The notes: generated from the sequence alone by a model not told the origin. Counted from the stretch's first letter, positions 48,069-58,692 are shown. The stretch: DNA of 64,000 nt from an uncultured bacterium (GCA_937889645.1 CALBZE010000051.1:62001-126000), one strand, 5' to 3'. Program-made: numbers and translations.

Positions 48069-48581
48069 GTGTTCGGAGTCATGACCGTCATACAGGAAGC
48101 CGCCGACGTGGCCGGACGCCTGGAGTGGATCGCCTGGGCGCAGACAGCGACCGCAGTTGCGACCGTTCTGCTCGCCCTCTTCGGGATCGGCCTGGCCATT
48201 GCGGGGTTGTACATGCTGCGCGCGGCGAATCGGCTGCTCCACACGCTCGAGCGGACCGTCGAGCGCCTCGCTCCCCGTGCCGAGCCGCTCCTCGAGCGCG
48301 CGAGCAAGGTGGCCGAGGACGCGGCCGAGATCAGCGAGCGGGTGAGGCAGAACGTCGACCAGGTGAACGACACGCTCGAGGACGTGAATCGGCAGCTCCG
48401 GGAAGCGGTGCGCGCGGCGGAAGCGCGCGTCAAGCGGTTCGGGGCGGTCGTCGACACGGTCCAGGCGGAGGTCGAGGACGTCCTCCTCGACGCGGCCGCC
48501 GCCGCCCGCGGTCTCCACGCCGCGGCTGAAAAGCTCCGCCTCGCCCCGAATCGGGGCCGGCGGGAAGCCGCGGACGACTAG
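48069..48581 (+). CDS. DUF948-like membrane protein with coiled coil
   Basis: 170-aa protein with one N-terminal membrane helix ('TAVATVLLALFGIGLAIAGL', about residues 28-48) and a long amphipathic helix with heptad spacing ('RASKVAEDAAEISERVRQNV', 'QVNDTLEDVNRQLREAVRAA'), typical of DUF948. GTG 48069 has GGAGG 8 nt upstream; ATG 48081 is the alternative. Its function is unknown; the family often accompanies YtxH-type genes, as here. Confidence 0.78.
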   Translation: MFGVMTVIQEAADVAGRLEWIAWAQTATAVATVLLALFGIGLAIAGLYMLRAANRLLHTLERTVERLAPRAEPLLERASKVAEDAAEISERVRQNVDQVNDTLEDVNRQLREAVRAAEARVKRFGAVVDTVQAEVEDVLLDAAAAARGLHAAAEKLRLAPNRGRREAADD

Positions 48582-48610
48582 AGCCGCCGACGCGCGTCGG
48601 AGGTGACCAG

Positions 48611-48769
48611 ATGCCGCAGAAGGACACGGTGGATTTCCTTTCGGCGTTCGCTATCGGTGCCGTAATCGGCGTCGCGCTGGTGCTATTGCTCCGCCCCGAG
48701 CCGCCCAGCCGAGCCGAACGTTTCGTGGCCACGCTGAAAAAGAGTTCGGTGCGCCCCGGCGCACGCTAG
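48611..48769 (+). CDS. YtxH-like small membrane protein
   Basis: 52-aa protein starting at ATG 48611, with GGAGGTGACC just upstream, one of the strongest ribosome sites in the window. It has a single hydrophobic glycine-rich helix ('LSAFAIGAVIGVALVLLLRP') and a basic tail. YtxH-like proteins accompany DUF948 proteins in other bacteria. The role is unknown. Confidence 0.7.
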   Translation: MPQKDTVDFLSAFAIGAVIGVALVLLLRPEPPSRAERFVATLKKSSVRPGAR

Positions 48770-48783
48770 ACCGGACGGATCCT

Positions 48784-49698
48784 TTGCGTATTCTCGTCGT
48801 TGCAGTTGCGACGCTCGCGGGGCTGCTGCTCCTGCCGACCGACGCGTGGGCGTTCGGGCCGGCCACCCACGTCTTCCTGGGCGAGCAGATCCTGAACAAC
48901 CTCGCCTATCTGCCGCCCGTCATCGCCGATCTGCTGCGGGCGTATCCGCAGAGCTTCCTCTACGGCTCGATGGCGGCCGACATCTCGCTGGCCAAGAAGT
49001 ACGTCCCGCTCGGCCGACACTGCCATTATTGGCACGTGGGCGAGGAGATCTTCGATGAAGCGGCCAATGACCGGCAGCGCGCCGTCGCGCTCGGCTACCT
49101 GAGCCATCTGGCCGCGGACACCGTCGCCCACAACTTCTTCGTTCCGCGTCAGCTCATGCTGACCAGCTCGACGAAGGCGCTCGGACATTCCTACTGGGAG
49201 CACCGGATGGATGCGCACCTGGGCGAGCGCTTCGCGTCGCTGGCGCGCTCCATCGTCATGGACTACGACCACAGCGAGGCGGACGCGCTGTTCGACAGCG
49301 TGCTCAGCGGAACGATCTTTTCGTTCGAGACGAACCGCCGGATCTTTCGCGGGATGATCCAGGTGCAGGACAGCGACCGGTGGAAGGCGGCGTTCGACCG
49401 CGTCGTGCAGCACTCGCGCTGGGATCTGACCGACGACGAGGTCGAGCTGTACGTCTCACACGCGTTCGACTCGATCGTGGACTATCTGGTTCGCCGCCGG
49501 ACGTCGCTCCCGGCCGCGCTCGACCCGATCGGCGAAGTCAACCTGCACATGGCGAAGCGGGTGCGGCGCATGGCGTTCCGGGAGGGGGTGTGGCGGCAGC
49601 GGTCGCGTCTCGTCGAGCTCGCGGACGACTTCTTTCCGTTGCCGCAGATGGATCTCGGCTACTGGAGCCGACGCGGGCAGGCCCAGGCGGCCGGGTGA
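48784..49698 (+). CDS. Secreted zinc-dependent phospholipase C-like protein
   Basis: 304-aa protein. The TTG start is followed by a signal peptide ('RILVVAVATLAGLLLLPTDA') and the sequence WAFGPATHVFLGE, whose His and Trp recall the N-terminal zinc ligands of phospholipase C. A second cluster of His/Asp ('GHLSHLAADTVAHNFF'-type: YLSHLAADTVAHNF) and 'SYWEHRMDAHLG' supplies further metal ligands. The family is PF00882 by my reading. It probably acts on phospholipids or phosphodiesters in the cell envelope. It ends the operon before a strong terminator. Confidence 0.8.
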   Translation: MRILVVAVATLAGLLLLPTDAWAFGPATHVFLGEQILNNLAYLPPVIADLLRAYPQSFLYGSMAADISLAKKYVPLGRHCHYWHVGEEIFDEAANDRQRAVALGYLSHLAADTVAHNFFVPRQLMLTSSTKALGHSYWEHRMDAHLGERFASLARSIVMDYDHSEADALFDSVLSGTIFSFETNRRIFRGMIQVQDSDRWKAAFDRVVQHSRWDLTDDEVELYVSHAFDSIVDYLVRRRTSLPAALDPIGEVNLHMAKRVRRMAFREGVWRQRSRLVELADDFFPLPQMDLGYWSRRGQAQAAG

Positions 49699-49701
49699 GA
49701 A

Positions 49702-49735
49702 AAGAGAGCCCCCGGGGAGAACCGGGGGCTCTCTT
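49702..49735. terminator. Bidirectional intrinsic terminator
   Basis: A 14-bp stem (AAGAGAGCCCCCGG with CCGGGGGCTCTCTT, 6-nt loop) lies between convergent operons. On the minus strand TTTTCTC follows, so it is strongest for the gatB side; on the plus side only TT follows, but the stem may still stop the phospholipase operon. Confidence 0.85.
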
Positions 49736-49830
49736 CGCGGTATGGCGGCGCCGGCGGCCCGTCACGCGAGAACGCTTGCCGGGACGTGCGGCGATGCCGC
49801 GCCCGGGCTCTCGCAGCGCCGCCGACGGCG

Positions 49831-51273
49831 TCACCCGCCGAGCTTGCGCCGGATGATCTCCGTGGCCTGGCGCGGGTCGGCCTTCCCGCCGGACTTCCGC
49901 ATGACCTGCCCCATGAAGAAGCCGATCAGCTTCTGCTCGCCGGCGCGGTAGCGCTCCGCCTCGGCCGGGTGGGCGGCGATCACCTCGTCGACCCACGCCT
50001 CGAGCTGGCCGGTGTCGCGGACCTGCGCGAGCCCTTCTTCCTCGACGATCGTCGCCGGCGGCTTGCCCGTCTCGACCATTCGCGTGAAGACCTGCCGCCC
50101 CAGCGTGCTCGACACGGTGCCATCGGCGACGAGCCCGATGAGCTGCGCGATGTGCTCCGGCGGGACCGGGAAATCCGTGATCGCGCACTGGCGCTGGTTG
50201 AGCCACGCGAGCACCTCGGTCATGACCCAGTTGCTCGCGGCCTTCGCGTCGCCCGCGGCGGCGGCCACGGCCTCGAAGTAGTCCGCCACCTCGCGCGTCG
50301 CGGTGAGGACGCCGGCGTCGTAGGCCGGAAGGCCGTACTGCTCGCGGAAACGCCGCTCCCTTGCGTCCGGCAGCTCCGGGAGCACCCCGCGGATCGCTTC
50401 GATCTCCGCGCGCTCGAGCACGAGCGGCGGCAGGTCCGGCTCGGAGAAGTAACGGTAGTCGTGGCTCTCCTCCTTCGACCGCATGGGCCGCGCTTCCCCA
50501 CGCGCGGCGTCCCAGAGCAGCGTCTGGGCCTCGACCTTCCCGCCGGCGTCGAGCACCCTCGATTGCCGCTCGATCTCGAAGTTGAGCGCCCGCTCGACGT
50601 TGGCGAAGGAGTTCATGTTCTTCACCTCGGTCTTGGTGCCGAGGCGATCGCTACCGGCCGGACGCACGGAGACGTTCGCGTCGACGCGGAGGCTCCCCTT
50701 CTCCATATCGCAGTCGCTGACCTCGAGGTACTCGAGGAGCTGCTTTAGCCGCGTCAGGAACGCGCGGGCGTGCGCCGGCGACTTCAGGTCCGGCTCCGTC
50801 ACGATCTCGATCAACGGCACGCCCGCGCGGTTCAGGTCGATCGCCGTCTCGCCGGGAAAGCGATCGTGCAGCGACTTCCCCGCGTCCTCCTCCAGGTGGA
50901 TCCGGCGGATCCGAACCCGCGCGGCCTCGCCACTCTCCTCGCCCTCGACCGGCACCACGAGCCAGCCGTTCGTGGCGAGCGGCCGGTCGTATTGCGTGAT
51001 CTGGTACCCCTTCGGCAGGTCCGGATAGAAGTAGTTCTTCCGCGCGAACACGCTCGTCTCGTGGACCGTGCAGTTCAGCCCGAGCGCCGCGCGCACGCCG
51101 AGTTCGACCGCGCGCCGGTTGACCACCGGGAGCGCGCCGGGGAGCCCCAAGCAGACCGGGCACACATGGGTGTTCGGCTCCGCCCCGAACTCCGCCGAGT
51201 TGCCGCAGAACATCTTGGTCGCGGTCTTGAGCTGGACGTGGATCTCCAGCCCGATCACCGGTTCGTAGCGCAT
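49831..51273 (-). CDS. gatB: Asp-tRNA(Asn)/Glu-tRNA(Gln) amidotransferase subunit B
   Basis: 480-aa subunit that phosphorylates and binds the mischarged tRNA. It opens 'YEPVIGLEIHVQLKTATKMFC', with zinc/Mg and transamidation motifs in 'VCPVCLGLPGALPVVN', 'YFYPDLPKGYQITQYD' and 'DLNRAGVPLIEIVTEPD'. The C-terminal GatB/YqeY helical domain is present. It starts 10 bp after gatA; together with gatC this implies indirect synthesis of Gln-tRNA and/or Asn-tRNA. Confidence 0.97.
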   Translation of the reverse strand: MRYEPVIGLEIHVQLKTATKMFCGNSAEFGAEPNTHVCPVCLGLPGALPVVNRRAVELGVRAALGLNCTVHETSVFARKNYFYPDLPKGYQITQYDRPLATNGWLVVPVEGEESGEAARVRIRRIHLEEDAGKSLHDRFPGETAIDLNRAGVPLIEIVTEPDLKSPAHARAFLTRLKQLLEYLEVSDCDMEKGSLRVDANVSVRPAGSDRLGTKTEVKNMNSFANVERALNFEIERQSRVLDAGGKVEAQTLLWDAARGEARPMRSKEESHDYRYFSEPDLPPLVLERAEIEAIRGVLPELPDARERRFREQYGLPAYDAGVLTATREVADYFEAVAAAAGDAKAASNWVMTEVLAWLNQRQCAITDFPVPPEHIAQLIGLVADGTVSSTLGRQVFTRMVETGKPPATIVEEEGLAQVRDTGQLEAWVDEVIAAHPAEAERYRAGEQKLIGFFMGQVMRKSGGKADPRQATEIIRRKLGG

Positions 51274-51283
51274 CCCCTCCTCC

Positions 51284-52729
51284 CTACTCCTTCAACGCGC
51301 GCTCGAGCGCGGCCGCGGCGCGCACCATGGTCGCCTCGTCCCAGTGGTTGGCCAGGAATTGCCCGCCGGCCGGGAGTCCGTCGACGGTGCCGATCGGGAC
51401 CGAGATCCCCGGGATTCCCGTCAGGTTCGCCGTCGCGGTGAAGATGTCCGCGAGGTACATCTGGTAGGGGTCGTCGACTCTCTCGCCGACCCGGAACGCG
51501 ACGGACGGCGTGGTCGGCGTGAAGATCACGTCGACGCCGTCGTCGAACACGCGACGGAAATCGCGGGCGATCAGCGCCCGGACGCGCTGCGCGCGGCCGT
51601 AGTACTGGTCGTGGTAGCCCGCCGAGAGCACGTAGGTGCCGAGCATGATCCGTCGCTTGACCTCCGCGCCGAACCCGATCGACCGGGACTCGTCGTACAC
51701 GGCCGCGGTCGACGACGCCCCCGGCGCGCGCAGGCCGTAGTGCACGCCGTCGAAGCGCGCGAGGTTGCTCGACGCCTCGGCCGGCGCGAGGATGTAGTAC
51801 GTCGGGATCGCGTAGCGCGAATGCGGCAGCGAGACCTCGCGGATCACCGCGCCGGCCGCGCGCAGCCGTTCGATCGCCTCGCGGCACAGCGACGCGATCC
51901 CCGCGTCCAGCTCGGCCGGGAAATACTCCTTCGGCACGCCGACCACGAGCCCTTCGATCCCGTCGTACATCCGGGAGGTCAGGTCGGGCGCCGGCCGGTC
52001 GGCGGTGGTCGAGTCGAAGCGGTCGTGCCCGCTGATCACCTCGAGGAGCAGCGCCGCGTCCTCCACGGTCCGCCCGAACGTACCGATCTGATCGAGCGAC
52101 GACGCGAACGCGACCAGCCCGTAGCGGCTCACGCGTCCGTACGTCGGCTTGATCCCTACCACGCCGCAGAAGGACGCCGGCTGACGGACCGAGCCACCGG
52201 TCTCGGAGCCCAGTGCGGCGGGCACCATCCCCGCCGCGACCGCGGCGGCGGAGCCGCCCGACGAGCCGCCAGGAACACGCGCGTGGTCGTGAGGGTTGCG
52301 CGTGGGCCCGAATGCCGAGTTCTCGGTCGACGAGCCCATCGCGAACTCGTCGAGGTTGGTCTTGCCGACGACGACCGCACCGGCCTCGCGCAGCTTGCGG
52401 ATCGCCGTCGCCTCGAACGGCGAGCGGTAGCCCTCGAGGATCCGTGAGCCGCACGTGGTCGGCAGGCCCAGCGTGCAGATGTTGTCTTTGACAGCGACGG
52501 GCACGCCCAGGAGCGGCTTCTTCCCCTCCGAGCCCCGCATCGCGTCGGCCGCCGCCGCGGCGGCTTCGGCCGCGGCGCGATCGACCGTGAGAAACGCGTT
52601 CAGCCCGTCGGGGCCCCGATCGTCCCGCTCGATCGCGTCGAGCGCGGAGCGAACGACGTCCACGGCCGAGACGCGCCCGGCGTCGACTTCGCGCGCGATC
52701 TCGCGCAGCGGTCGCATGTGAACGCTCAC
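51284..52729 (-). CDS. gatA: Asp-tRNA(Asn)/Glu-tRNA(Gln) amidotransferase subunit A
   Basis: 481-aa amidase-signature enzyme releasing ammonia from glutamine. The Ser-cisSer-Lys triad is seen in '[15 protein letters not shown]' (Lys), '[14 protein letters not shown]' (cis-Ser) and '[16 protein letters not shown]' (Ser). GTG 52729 overlaps the gatC stop by 4 nt and has GGAGG 6 nt upstream, better than ATG 52717. The order gatC-gatA-gatB is standard. Confidence 0.97.
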   Translation of the reverse strand: MSVHMRPLREIAREVDAGRVSAVDVVRSALDAIERDDRGPDGLNAFLTVDRAAAEAAAAAADAMRGSEGKKPLLGVPVAVKDNICTLGLPTTCGSRILEGYRSPFEATAIRKLREAGAVVVGKTNLDEFAMGSSTENSAFGPTRNPHDHARVPGGSSGGSAAAVAAGMVPAALGSETGGSVRQPASFCGVVGIKPTYGRVSRYGLVAFASSLDQIGTFGRTVEDAALLLEVISGHDRFDSTTADRPAPDLTSRMYDGIEGLVVGVPKEYFPAELDAGIASLCREAIERLRAAGAVIREVSLPHSRYAIPTYYILAPAEASSNLARFDGVHYGLRAPGASSTAAVYDESRSIGFGAEVKRRIMLGTYVLSAGYHDQYYGRAQRVRALIARDFRRVFDDGVDVIFTPTTPSVAFRVGERVDDPYQMYLADIFTATANLTGIPGISVPIGTVDGLPAGGQFLANHWDEATMVRAAAALERALKE

Positions 52730-53109
52730 TTCGCGCCTCCTGCGATATCCTCGGGCTCGGCCCGCCCCTCCGACGGCACGACGGCCTTGTCCTCGAACGC
52801 CTCCTCCAGCTCGCTCACGTCCAGCGCGGCGAGGCGCGGGACAGTGAAGAACCCGTCGCGCCACGACGGCGCCAGCGCCGACGGCGGAACGCTCAGCGCG
52901 TCCGGTGCGACGTCGTCCGCACGCAACGGCGCGCTCCACTCCGTCGACGCGTCGACCGCCTCGACGCCCTCGATGTCGAGGGCGCCCAGGACCTCCATGT
53001 GCGAAAGGATGTCGTTCAGCTGATCCGTGAACCGCTCGACCTCGTCCTCCCCGAGCCGGAGGCGGGCGAGCGCCGCCACGTGGAGCACTTCCTCCCGAGT
53101 AACCGCCAT
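52726..53109 (-). CDS. gatC: Asp-tRNA(Asn)/Glu-tRNA(Gln) amidotransferase subunit C
   Basis: 127-aa small subunit stabilising GatA-GatB. It opens '[20 protein letters not shown]' with '[20 protein letters not shown]', both typical. The tail (about residues 100-127) is longer and more acidic than usual. It starts 11 bp after pcrA and overlaps gatA by 4 nt. Confidence 0.95.
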   Translation of the reverse strand: MAVTREEVLHVAALARLRLGEDEVERFTDQLNDILSHMEVLGALDIEGVEAVDASTEWSAPLRADDVAPDALSVPPSALAPSWRDGFFTVPRLAALDVSELEEAFEDKAVVPSEGRAEPEDIAGGAK

Positions 53110-53120
53110 TCCGATCTCCC

Positions 53121-55403
53121 CTAGAGCTCCTTCTGCAGATTCGCGTAGCGCAGCACGACCTTCTTGCGCCCCACGCTGTCGAAATCGATGACCGCCTTGA
53201 GATCCCGGCCGAAGCCGCTCAGCTCGCGGATGATCCCGCGCCCGAACTGCGGATGCCTCACCCGCTCGCCCTTGATGAACCGCGGCACGTCCTGGGCGTC
53301 GCTGTAGTCGATGACGAGCCCGCCCGGCTCCAAATCCGCGAACGGATCGGCCTCGCCCCGGGCACCGCCCGCGGCCACGCGCTGCCGCCAGAACCGCTCG
53401 CTCCGGTCGCGGGACCGCGCCAATGTGGCCGACGTCCGGCGATCGAGCAACTCCTCCGGCAAGGCATCGAGGAAGCTGGATGGCATACTCGCCATCGACT
53501 CCCCTGCCCTCCGGCGCGAGCGGGCGTAGCTGAGATACAGCTTCTCGCGCGCCCGCGTGATCCCGACGTAGAAGAGGCGTCGCTCCTCCTCGAGCGTGTC
53601 CGGCTCGTCGTAGGCGCGGGCCAACGGGAAGAGACCGTCCTCCAGCCCGGCGATGAAGACGAAGGGGAATTCCAGCCCCTTCGCGTTGTGCAGCGTCATG
53701 AGCGTGACCGCGTGCGCCTGCGGGTCGTGGCGGTCGACGTCGGCCACGAGCGCGACCTTCTGGAGGAACAGATCGAGCGACGTCGCGCCGGCCGTGGCGT
53801 CCTCCTCCTCGGCCTCGTCGCGGACGCCGCGTTCGTCGAACTCGTAGGCCGCCGACTCCAGCTCGCGCACGTTCGCGACCCGCTCCTCGCCCTCCGGCCC
53901 CTCGTCGAGGAGCGCGTCGTAGAGACCGATCTCGTCGATCAACTTGGCGATGAGCTCGCCCGCGCCCAGGTGCCCGGCGAGGCCACGATAGCGTACGATC
54001 AGCTCGGCGAAAGATGCGAGCGCCCGCGCGCCGGCCGCACCGATCTCCGGACACTCGGCCGCGCGCGCCGCCGCTTCCAGGACCGGGAGCTTCTGCTCCG
54101 CCGCCCAGGCCAGGAGCCGCCCCTTGGTCGTATCGCCGATCCCGCGGCGCGGGTAATTCACGATCCTGTCGAACGCGCCGGCGTCCTTCGGGTTCGAGAT
54201 GAGCCGCAGGTACGCCAGCACGTCCATGATCTCGCGCCTCTCGTAGAAACGCGTGCCGCCGACGATCTGGTACGGCAGGTCACGATGGCGGAACGAGTCT
54301 TCCAGCGCGCGCGACTGGGCGTTGGTGCGATAGAGCACGACGAAGTCTCGCGGCGTGCGCGCACCGTCCTCCGCCAGCCGCACCAGGATCTCTTCCGCTA
54401 TCCAATCGGCTTCGTCGCGCTCGTCCCACGTCTCGACCAGCGTGATCGGCTCGCCCGGACCCGCATCGGTGCGGAGCGTCTTCCCCTTCCGCCGCACGTT
54501 CTCCGCGATCACCGCGTTCGCCGCCTCGAGGATCCGCGCCGTCGACCGGTAGTTCCGCTCCAGGCGGATCACACGGGCGTCCGGGAAGTCGCTCTCGAAG
54601 TCGAGGATGTTCCGGATGTCCGCGCCACGCCAGCCGTAGATCGACTGGTCGTCGTCCCCGACGACCATCAGGTTGCCGTGCTCGCGCGCCAGCAGCTCGA
54701 CGAACTTGTACTGCGCGTGGTTCGTGTCCTGGTACTCGTCGACCAGGATGAACTGGAAGCGGCGGCTGTAGGTGCGAAGCACGCCGGGGTCGTCACGCAG
54801 CAGCTCGACCGACTTCACGATCAGGTCGTCGAAGTCGAACGCGTTCTGCTCCCGGAGCGCCGTCTGGTACGCCGGGTAGACGTCGGCGACGACGCGCGAG
54901 AACGCGTCCCGCGCGAGCGACGCGTACTCCTCCGGGTCGATCAGCTTGTCCTTCGCCGAGGAGATCGCCGCCTGGACCGCCTTGGGATGCCAACGCTTGA
55001 TGGAGAGCCCGAGCCGCTCCATGACGCGCTTGATCTCGCGCAGCGTCTGATCGCCATCGTAGATGCTGAAGTTCGGTGACCAGCCGAGGACCGTGGCGTG
55101 GCGGCGGAGCAGCCGTGCGCCGATCGCGTGGAAGGTGCCGACCCACATCCCGGCCGGCTCGCTCCCGAGCAGTCGACGGACGCGCTCGCGCATCTCGCCC
55201 GCGGCCTTGTTCGTGAAGGTGACCGCCAGGATCGATGCGGGATCGACGCCGTACTCGTCTATCAGGTGCGCGATCCGCGTCGTGAGCACCCGGGTCTTCC
55301 CCGACCCGGCGCCGGCCAGGACGAGGATCGGCCCCTCGAAGTGCTCGACGGCTTCGCGCTGCTCGGGGTTCAGCCCCCGCATGTATTCCTTGTCGCCGCT
55401 CAT
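53121..55403 (-). CDS. pcrA: UvrD/PcrA-type superfamily 1 DNA helicase
   Basis: 760-aa 3'-5' DNA helicase for repair and replication-transcription conflict. The motor has Walker A '[17 protein letters not shown]', motif II '[15 protein letters not shown]', '[19 protein letters not shown]' and motif VI '[16 protein letters not shown]'. The C-terminus carries a Tudor-like polymerase-binding segment ('[17 protein letters not shown]') as in PcrA. It overlaps the histidine kinase by 4 nt. Confidence 0.95.
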   Translation of the reverse strand: MSGDKEYMRGLNPEQREAVEHFEGPILVLAGAGSGKTRVLTTRIAHLIDEYGVDPASILAVTFTNKAAGEMRERVRRLLGSEPAGMWVGTFHAIGARLLRRHATVLGWSPNFSIYDGDQTLREIKRVMERLGLSIKRWHPKAVQAAISSAKDKLIDPEEYASLARDAFSRVVADVYPAYQTALREQNAFDFDDLIVKSVELLRDDPGVLRTYSRRFQFILVDEYQDTNHAQYKFVELLAREHGNLMVVGDDDQSIYGWRGADIRNILDFESDFPDARVIRLERNYRSTARILEAANAVIAENVRRKGKTLRTDAGPGEPITLVETWDERDEADWIAEEILVRLAEDGARTPRDFVVLYRTNAQSRALEDSFRHRDLPYQIVGGTRFYERREIMDVLAYLRLISNPKDAGAFDRIVNYPRRGIGDTTKGRLLAWAAEQKLPVLEAAARAAECPEIGAAGARALASFAELIVRYRGLAGHLGAGELIAKLIDEIGLYDALLDEGPEGEERVANVRELESAAYEFDERGVRDEAEEEDATAGATSLDLFLQKVALVADVDRHDPQAHAVTLMTLHNAKGLEFPFVFIAGLEDGLFPLARAYDEPDTLEEERRLFYVGITRAREKLYLSYARSRRRAGESMASMPSSFLDALPEELLDRRTSATLARSRDRSERFWRQRVAAGGARGEADPFADLEPGGLVIDYSDAQDVPRFIKGERVRHPQFGRGIIRELSGFGRDLKAVIDFDSVGRKKVVLRYANLQKEL

Positions 55404-56683
55404 GATCTCGTGAATACCCTACGACGCGCCCCACGCTCCTTCGCTCGGCGGCGACGCGCACGACGTCGGCCCTCGTCGTCCGAGTACGCGGGCAGCTCGA
55501 TCTCGAAGACGGTCCCGCCTCCGCGACGCGGACGCGCCGTGATCCGCCCCCCGTGGAGCTCCTCGATGATCCGGCGCGCGAGCGAGAGCCCCACGCCCCA
55601 CCCACCGACCTTGGTCGTGAATCCCGGCTCGAAGATACGCTCGCGCAGCTCGGGCGGGATCCCGGGCCCGTCGTCCGAGACCGAAAAGATGACCCGATCG
55701 CGGCCCGCCCCGGCCGCCGCGACGCGGATGCTCCCCGTCCGGCCGGCCAGGGCATCGAGCGCGTTGCGGACGACGTTCTCGAGCGCCCATTCCAGCAGGA
55801 CCTGGTTGGCCCGCACGGGTGGCACATCCCGCCGGGCGCGGACCCGGAACCGGACGGCGCCGCCGAGCCGCGGGACGCGCGGCCGCATGTAGCGCTCGAG
55901 CTCATCGAGCACCTCCGTCACCGGAACCGGCTCCAGCTCCGGCGGCTTGCCGATCAGCTCGAACCGCCGGGACACTCGCTCCAGTCGCTCGACGTCGGCG
56001 GCGACCTCCCGCGCGATCCGGCTCTGGTCGATCCACCCCTCCCGCTCCGCCGGCGAGAGCCCGAGCACCTCGACCCACCCGACCAGCGATGAGAGCGGAG
56101 TGCCCATCTGGTGCGCGAGCTCGCGCGCCATCGCCGCCCAGAGCCTTTCGCGCTCCGCGCGCACCGTCGACCGAACGAGGCTCACGGTGACGACGAGCAG
56201 CACGAGCGCCGTGCTGACCTGGAGGAGAGGGACCCAGCGCAGCCACTTCAGGATCGGCGGCGAGCCGAAGTGCACCGTGCCGATCCCCGGCTCGACGATC
56301 GGCGGGTTGCGCCGGTCGAGCTCCCGTACGAACTCCAGGATCCGTCCCCGGTCCTCCGGGTCGGAAAGGTCGGCCTCGAACGGGAGGTTCGCCACCCACT
56401 GCGGCCGCCCGTCCGCGCCGCGCACCACGATCGGGATCCCCAGCGTCGTGAGCGACGTCTGCAGCGACGCCAGCGCCTTCAGCTCCGCGTCCGGCTCGAG
56501 CGAGATCAGGCCGCGCTGGACGATCGCGTACATGCGGGAGTGCGCCTCCGCCTCGGCGTGCACCTCCCGAACCAGGAGTTCCGTGTAGAGCAGGAATGAG
56601 CCGACGAAGAGGAGCGAGAGAAGGGCGAGTGCGACCGGCCACGGACGGCGGTCCACATCGATCGTGGCGAACCGGATCCTCAT
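55400..56683 (-). CDS. Membrane sensor histidine kinase
   Basis: 427-aa kinase. Two membrane segments (about 16-34 and 150-170) flank a periplasmic loop. The H-box is 'ELAHQMGTPLSSL' with His191, and the ATPase has N-box 'ENVVRNALDAL', 'DDGPGIPPELRERIFEPGF' and 'GWGVGLSLARRIIEELHGG'. The C-terminus is strongly basic. There is no receiver domain and no regulator in the operon; the nearest REC-only gene is at 58881, divergent and beyond serS. The signal is unknown. ATG 56683 is 89 bp from serS. Confidence 0.9.
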   Translation of the reverse strand: MRIRFATIDVDRRPWPVALALLSLLFVGSFLLYTELLVREVHAEAEAHSRMYAIVQRGLISLEPDAELKALASLQTSLTTLGIPIVVRGADGRPQWVANLPFEADLSDPEDRGRILEFVRELDRRNPPIVEPGIGTVHFGSPPILKWLRWVPLLQVSTALVLLVVTVSLVRSTVRAERERLWAAMARELAHQMGTPLSSLVGWVEVLGLSPAEREGWIDQSRIAREVAADVERLERVSRRFELIGKPPELEPVPVTEVLDELERYMRPRVPRLGGAVRFRVRARRDVPPVRANQVLLEWALENVVRNALDALAGRTGSIRVAAAGAGRDRVIFSVSDDGPGIPPELRERIFEPGFTTKVGGWGVGLSLARRIIEELHGGRITARPRRGGGTVFEIELPAYSDDEGRRRARRRRAKERGARRRVFTRS

Positions 56684-56772
56684 CGGCTGCGCGACCTCCC
56701 CGCTCACGGGCCCGCTCGCGGCGCGGTTCGGGTGCCGCGCCCCGGCGCGCCGGACCGGGGCGCCGTCGCCTG

Positions 56773-58053
56773 CTACGCGATCCGGTCCGCGCCGAAGTAG
56801 GGCGCCAGCGCCTCCGGCAGGACCACGCTGCCGTCCGCCTGCTGGCCGTTCTCCAGCAGCGCGACCACCACACGCGCCAGGGCCAGCGCCGACCCGTTCA
56901 GCGTGTGCACGAATTCGGGGCGCCCACCGGGCTCCGGCCGGAACCGGATGTTCGCCCGCCGGGCCTGGTAATCCGTGTAGAGAGAGCAGCTCGAAACCTC
57001 GAGCCACCGGTTCACGCCGGGCGCCCAGACTTCCAGATCGTACGTCTTCGCGTTGGCGAAGCCCAGGTCCCCGCCCGCCAGCAGCAGCACCCGGTACCGC
57101 AGCCCCAGCCGCTGCAGAATCGTCTCCGCGTGCGACGTCAGCTCCTCCAACGCCGCCGCGCTCGACTCCGGCCGCTCGAACCGGACCAGCTCCACCTTGT
57201 CGAACTGATGCACCCGGATCAGGCCGCGCGTCTCCTTGCCGTGCGCGCCCGCCTCCCGCCGGAAGCACGGCGTGTATGCGACGTAGCGGATCGGCAGCGC
57301 GTCCGGACCCAGCAGCTCGCCGGCGTGCAGGTTCGTGACCGGGACCTCGGCCGTCGGGACCAGGAACATCCCGTCCAGCGGCACCTCGTACATGTCCTCG
57401 CCGAACTTCGGCAGGTGTCCGGTCCCCAGCGCCGCGTCCCGGTTCACCAAGAAGGGCGGCCACAGCTCCGTGTACCCATGCTCCCGGCTGTGGACGTCCA
57501 TCATGAAGTTGATGAGCGCGCGCTCCAGCCGCGCGCCCGCGCCGACCAGCAGCGGAAACCCGCTCCCCGCCACCTTCGCGCCCCGCGGGAAGTCCAGGAC
57601 CCCAAGCGCTTCGCCAATGTCCCAGTGCGGCCTGGGCTCGAAGTCGAACGTCGGGGCGCTACCCCACTCCCGGATCACCCGGTTCGCCTCTTCGCCACCG
57701 GGCGGCACGTCCGGCTCCGGAAGGTTGGGGATCTGGAGCAGCAGGGCGCGGAGCGCTTCCTCGATCTCGCCGAGGCGCGCCTCCTCCACCGCGATGCGCT
57801 CCGCGACCTCCCGCATCTCGCGAATCAGCCGGTCGGCCTCCTCGTGCCGGCCGGCTTGCTTGAGCTCCCCGACGCGCGGCGACACCTCGTTCCGCCGCGC
57901 GCGCAGCGCGTCCACCTCCGTGATCCGCGCGCGTCGCTCCTCGTCGAGTTCCAGGACGTTGTCGATCTGTGCCAGCAGCTCCGGATTGCCCCGCCGCGCC
58001 AGCCTCTCCTTCACCAGCGCGGTCTCCTCCCTCACCCTCTTGAGATCGAGCAT
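56773..58053 (-). CDS. serS: Seryl-tRNA synthetase
   Basis: 426-aa class II synthetase charging tRNA-Ser (and tRNA-Sec, where present). The N-terminal long coiled arm (about residues 25-100) is clear; 'FRREAGAHGKETRGLIRVHQ' is motif 2 and 'NGSALALARVVVALLENGQQ' motif 3. The ATG overlaps the lipoprotein stop (TAATG). If selenocysteine is used in this organism, this enzyme would supply Ser-tRNA(Sec). Confidence 0.97.
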   Translation of the reverse strand: MLDLKRVREETALVKERLARRGNPELLAQIDNVLELDEERRARITEVDALRARRNEVSPRVGELKQAGRHEEADRLIREMREVAERIAVEEARLGEIEEALRALLLQIPNLPEPDVPPGGEEANRVIREWGSAPTFDFEPRPHWDIGEALGVLDFPRGAKVAGSGFPLLVGAGARLERALINFMMDVHSREHGYTELWPPFLVNRDAALGTGHLPKFGEDMYEVPLDGMFLVPTAEVPVTNLHAGELLGPDALPIRYVAYTPCFRREAGAHGKETRGLIRVHQFDKVELVRFERPESSAAALEELTSHAETILQRLGLRYRVLLLAGGDLGFANAKTYDLEVWAPGVNRWLEVSSCSLYTDYQARRANIRFRPEPGGRPEFVHTLNGSALALARVVVALLENGQQADGSVVLPEALAPYFGADRIA

Positions 58054-58619
58054 TAGTCGTCGTCTTCCGGAGATACGAACGAGCGGTCGTTACAGTTGGG
58101 GTTGCGGACCGCTTTGAACACCACGGTGCCTTCCTCGACGTTCACCGTCGTGACGCTGACCTTCGCGTACCGTGGCGCGATGCCGGCCAGCCCGCACGCC
58201 GCGCGGCGACTCCGCACCACGTAGACCCCACCGGGCACGAGAGGCACCGGCCGGTCGGTGATGTACGCGTTCGGATCGCGCGGGGCCTCCAACAGCTCGT
58301 CGAACGACACGCCCGGCATCTCCGCGATCCCGACGTCCCCGCCCACATCGGCGAACGCGCCCGCCGGCGTGAAGGCGAGTCCGCCCGGCACGTCGGATAA
58401 CACGACGTCCCAGCTCATCAGCGAGTTGGGATCCTCCGGGGTCACCCGCTGCATGACGATGAAGTCGTACGCCGATGGGAGCCCGACCAGGTCGGCGCGG
58501 TCGATCGACCACAGCCGCACGTCAATGGGCAGGTCGTTCCATCTGCTAGGTCCGAACGGATCATCGCACCCGGCCAGCGCGGGCGCGATCAGGAGCAACA
58601 TCAACGACAATTTTCGCAC
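58053..58619 (-). CDS. Predicted lipoprotein, function unknown
   Basis: 188-aa protein with a signal peptide ending in the lipobox 'ALAGCDDP' (Cys at residue 18). The mature part is beta-rich with no motif I recognise ('RVTPEDPNSLMSWDVVLSDV', then two more cysteines in 'AACGLAGIA' and 'NPNCNDRS', possibly a disulfide). It is the first gene behind a good promoter and is coupled to serS by TAATG. Confidence 0.72.
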   Translation of the reverse strand: MRKLSLMLLLIAPALAGCDDPFGPSRWNDLPIDVRLWSIDRADLVGLPSAYDFIVMQRVTPEDPNSLMSWDVVLSDVPGGLAFTPAGAFADVGGDVGIAEMPGVSFDELLEAPRDPNAYITDRPVPLVPGGVYVVRSRRAACGLAGIAPRYAKVSVTTVNVEEGTVVFKAVRNPNCNDRSFVSPEDDD

Positions 58620-58663
58620 GGCGCCGCTCGCAGCCGAAGGTCCCTAAGTCGTTTAGAGACGGA

Positions 58664-58692
58664 ACACTAGTGGCGCGCCCGGGGAGTGTCAA
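58664..58692 (-). promoter_or_regulatory. Promoter of the lipoprotein-serS-gat operon
   Basis: On the minus strand a perfect TTGACA (58692-58687) and TAGTGT (58669-58664) are 17 nt apart, 45 bp before the ATG at 58619. It lies back to back with the plus-strand promoter at 58735-58763. Confidence 0.6.
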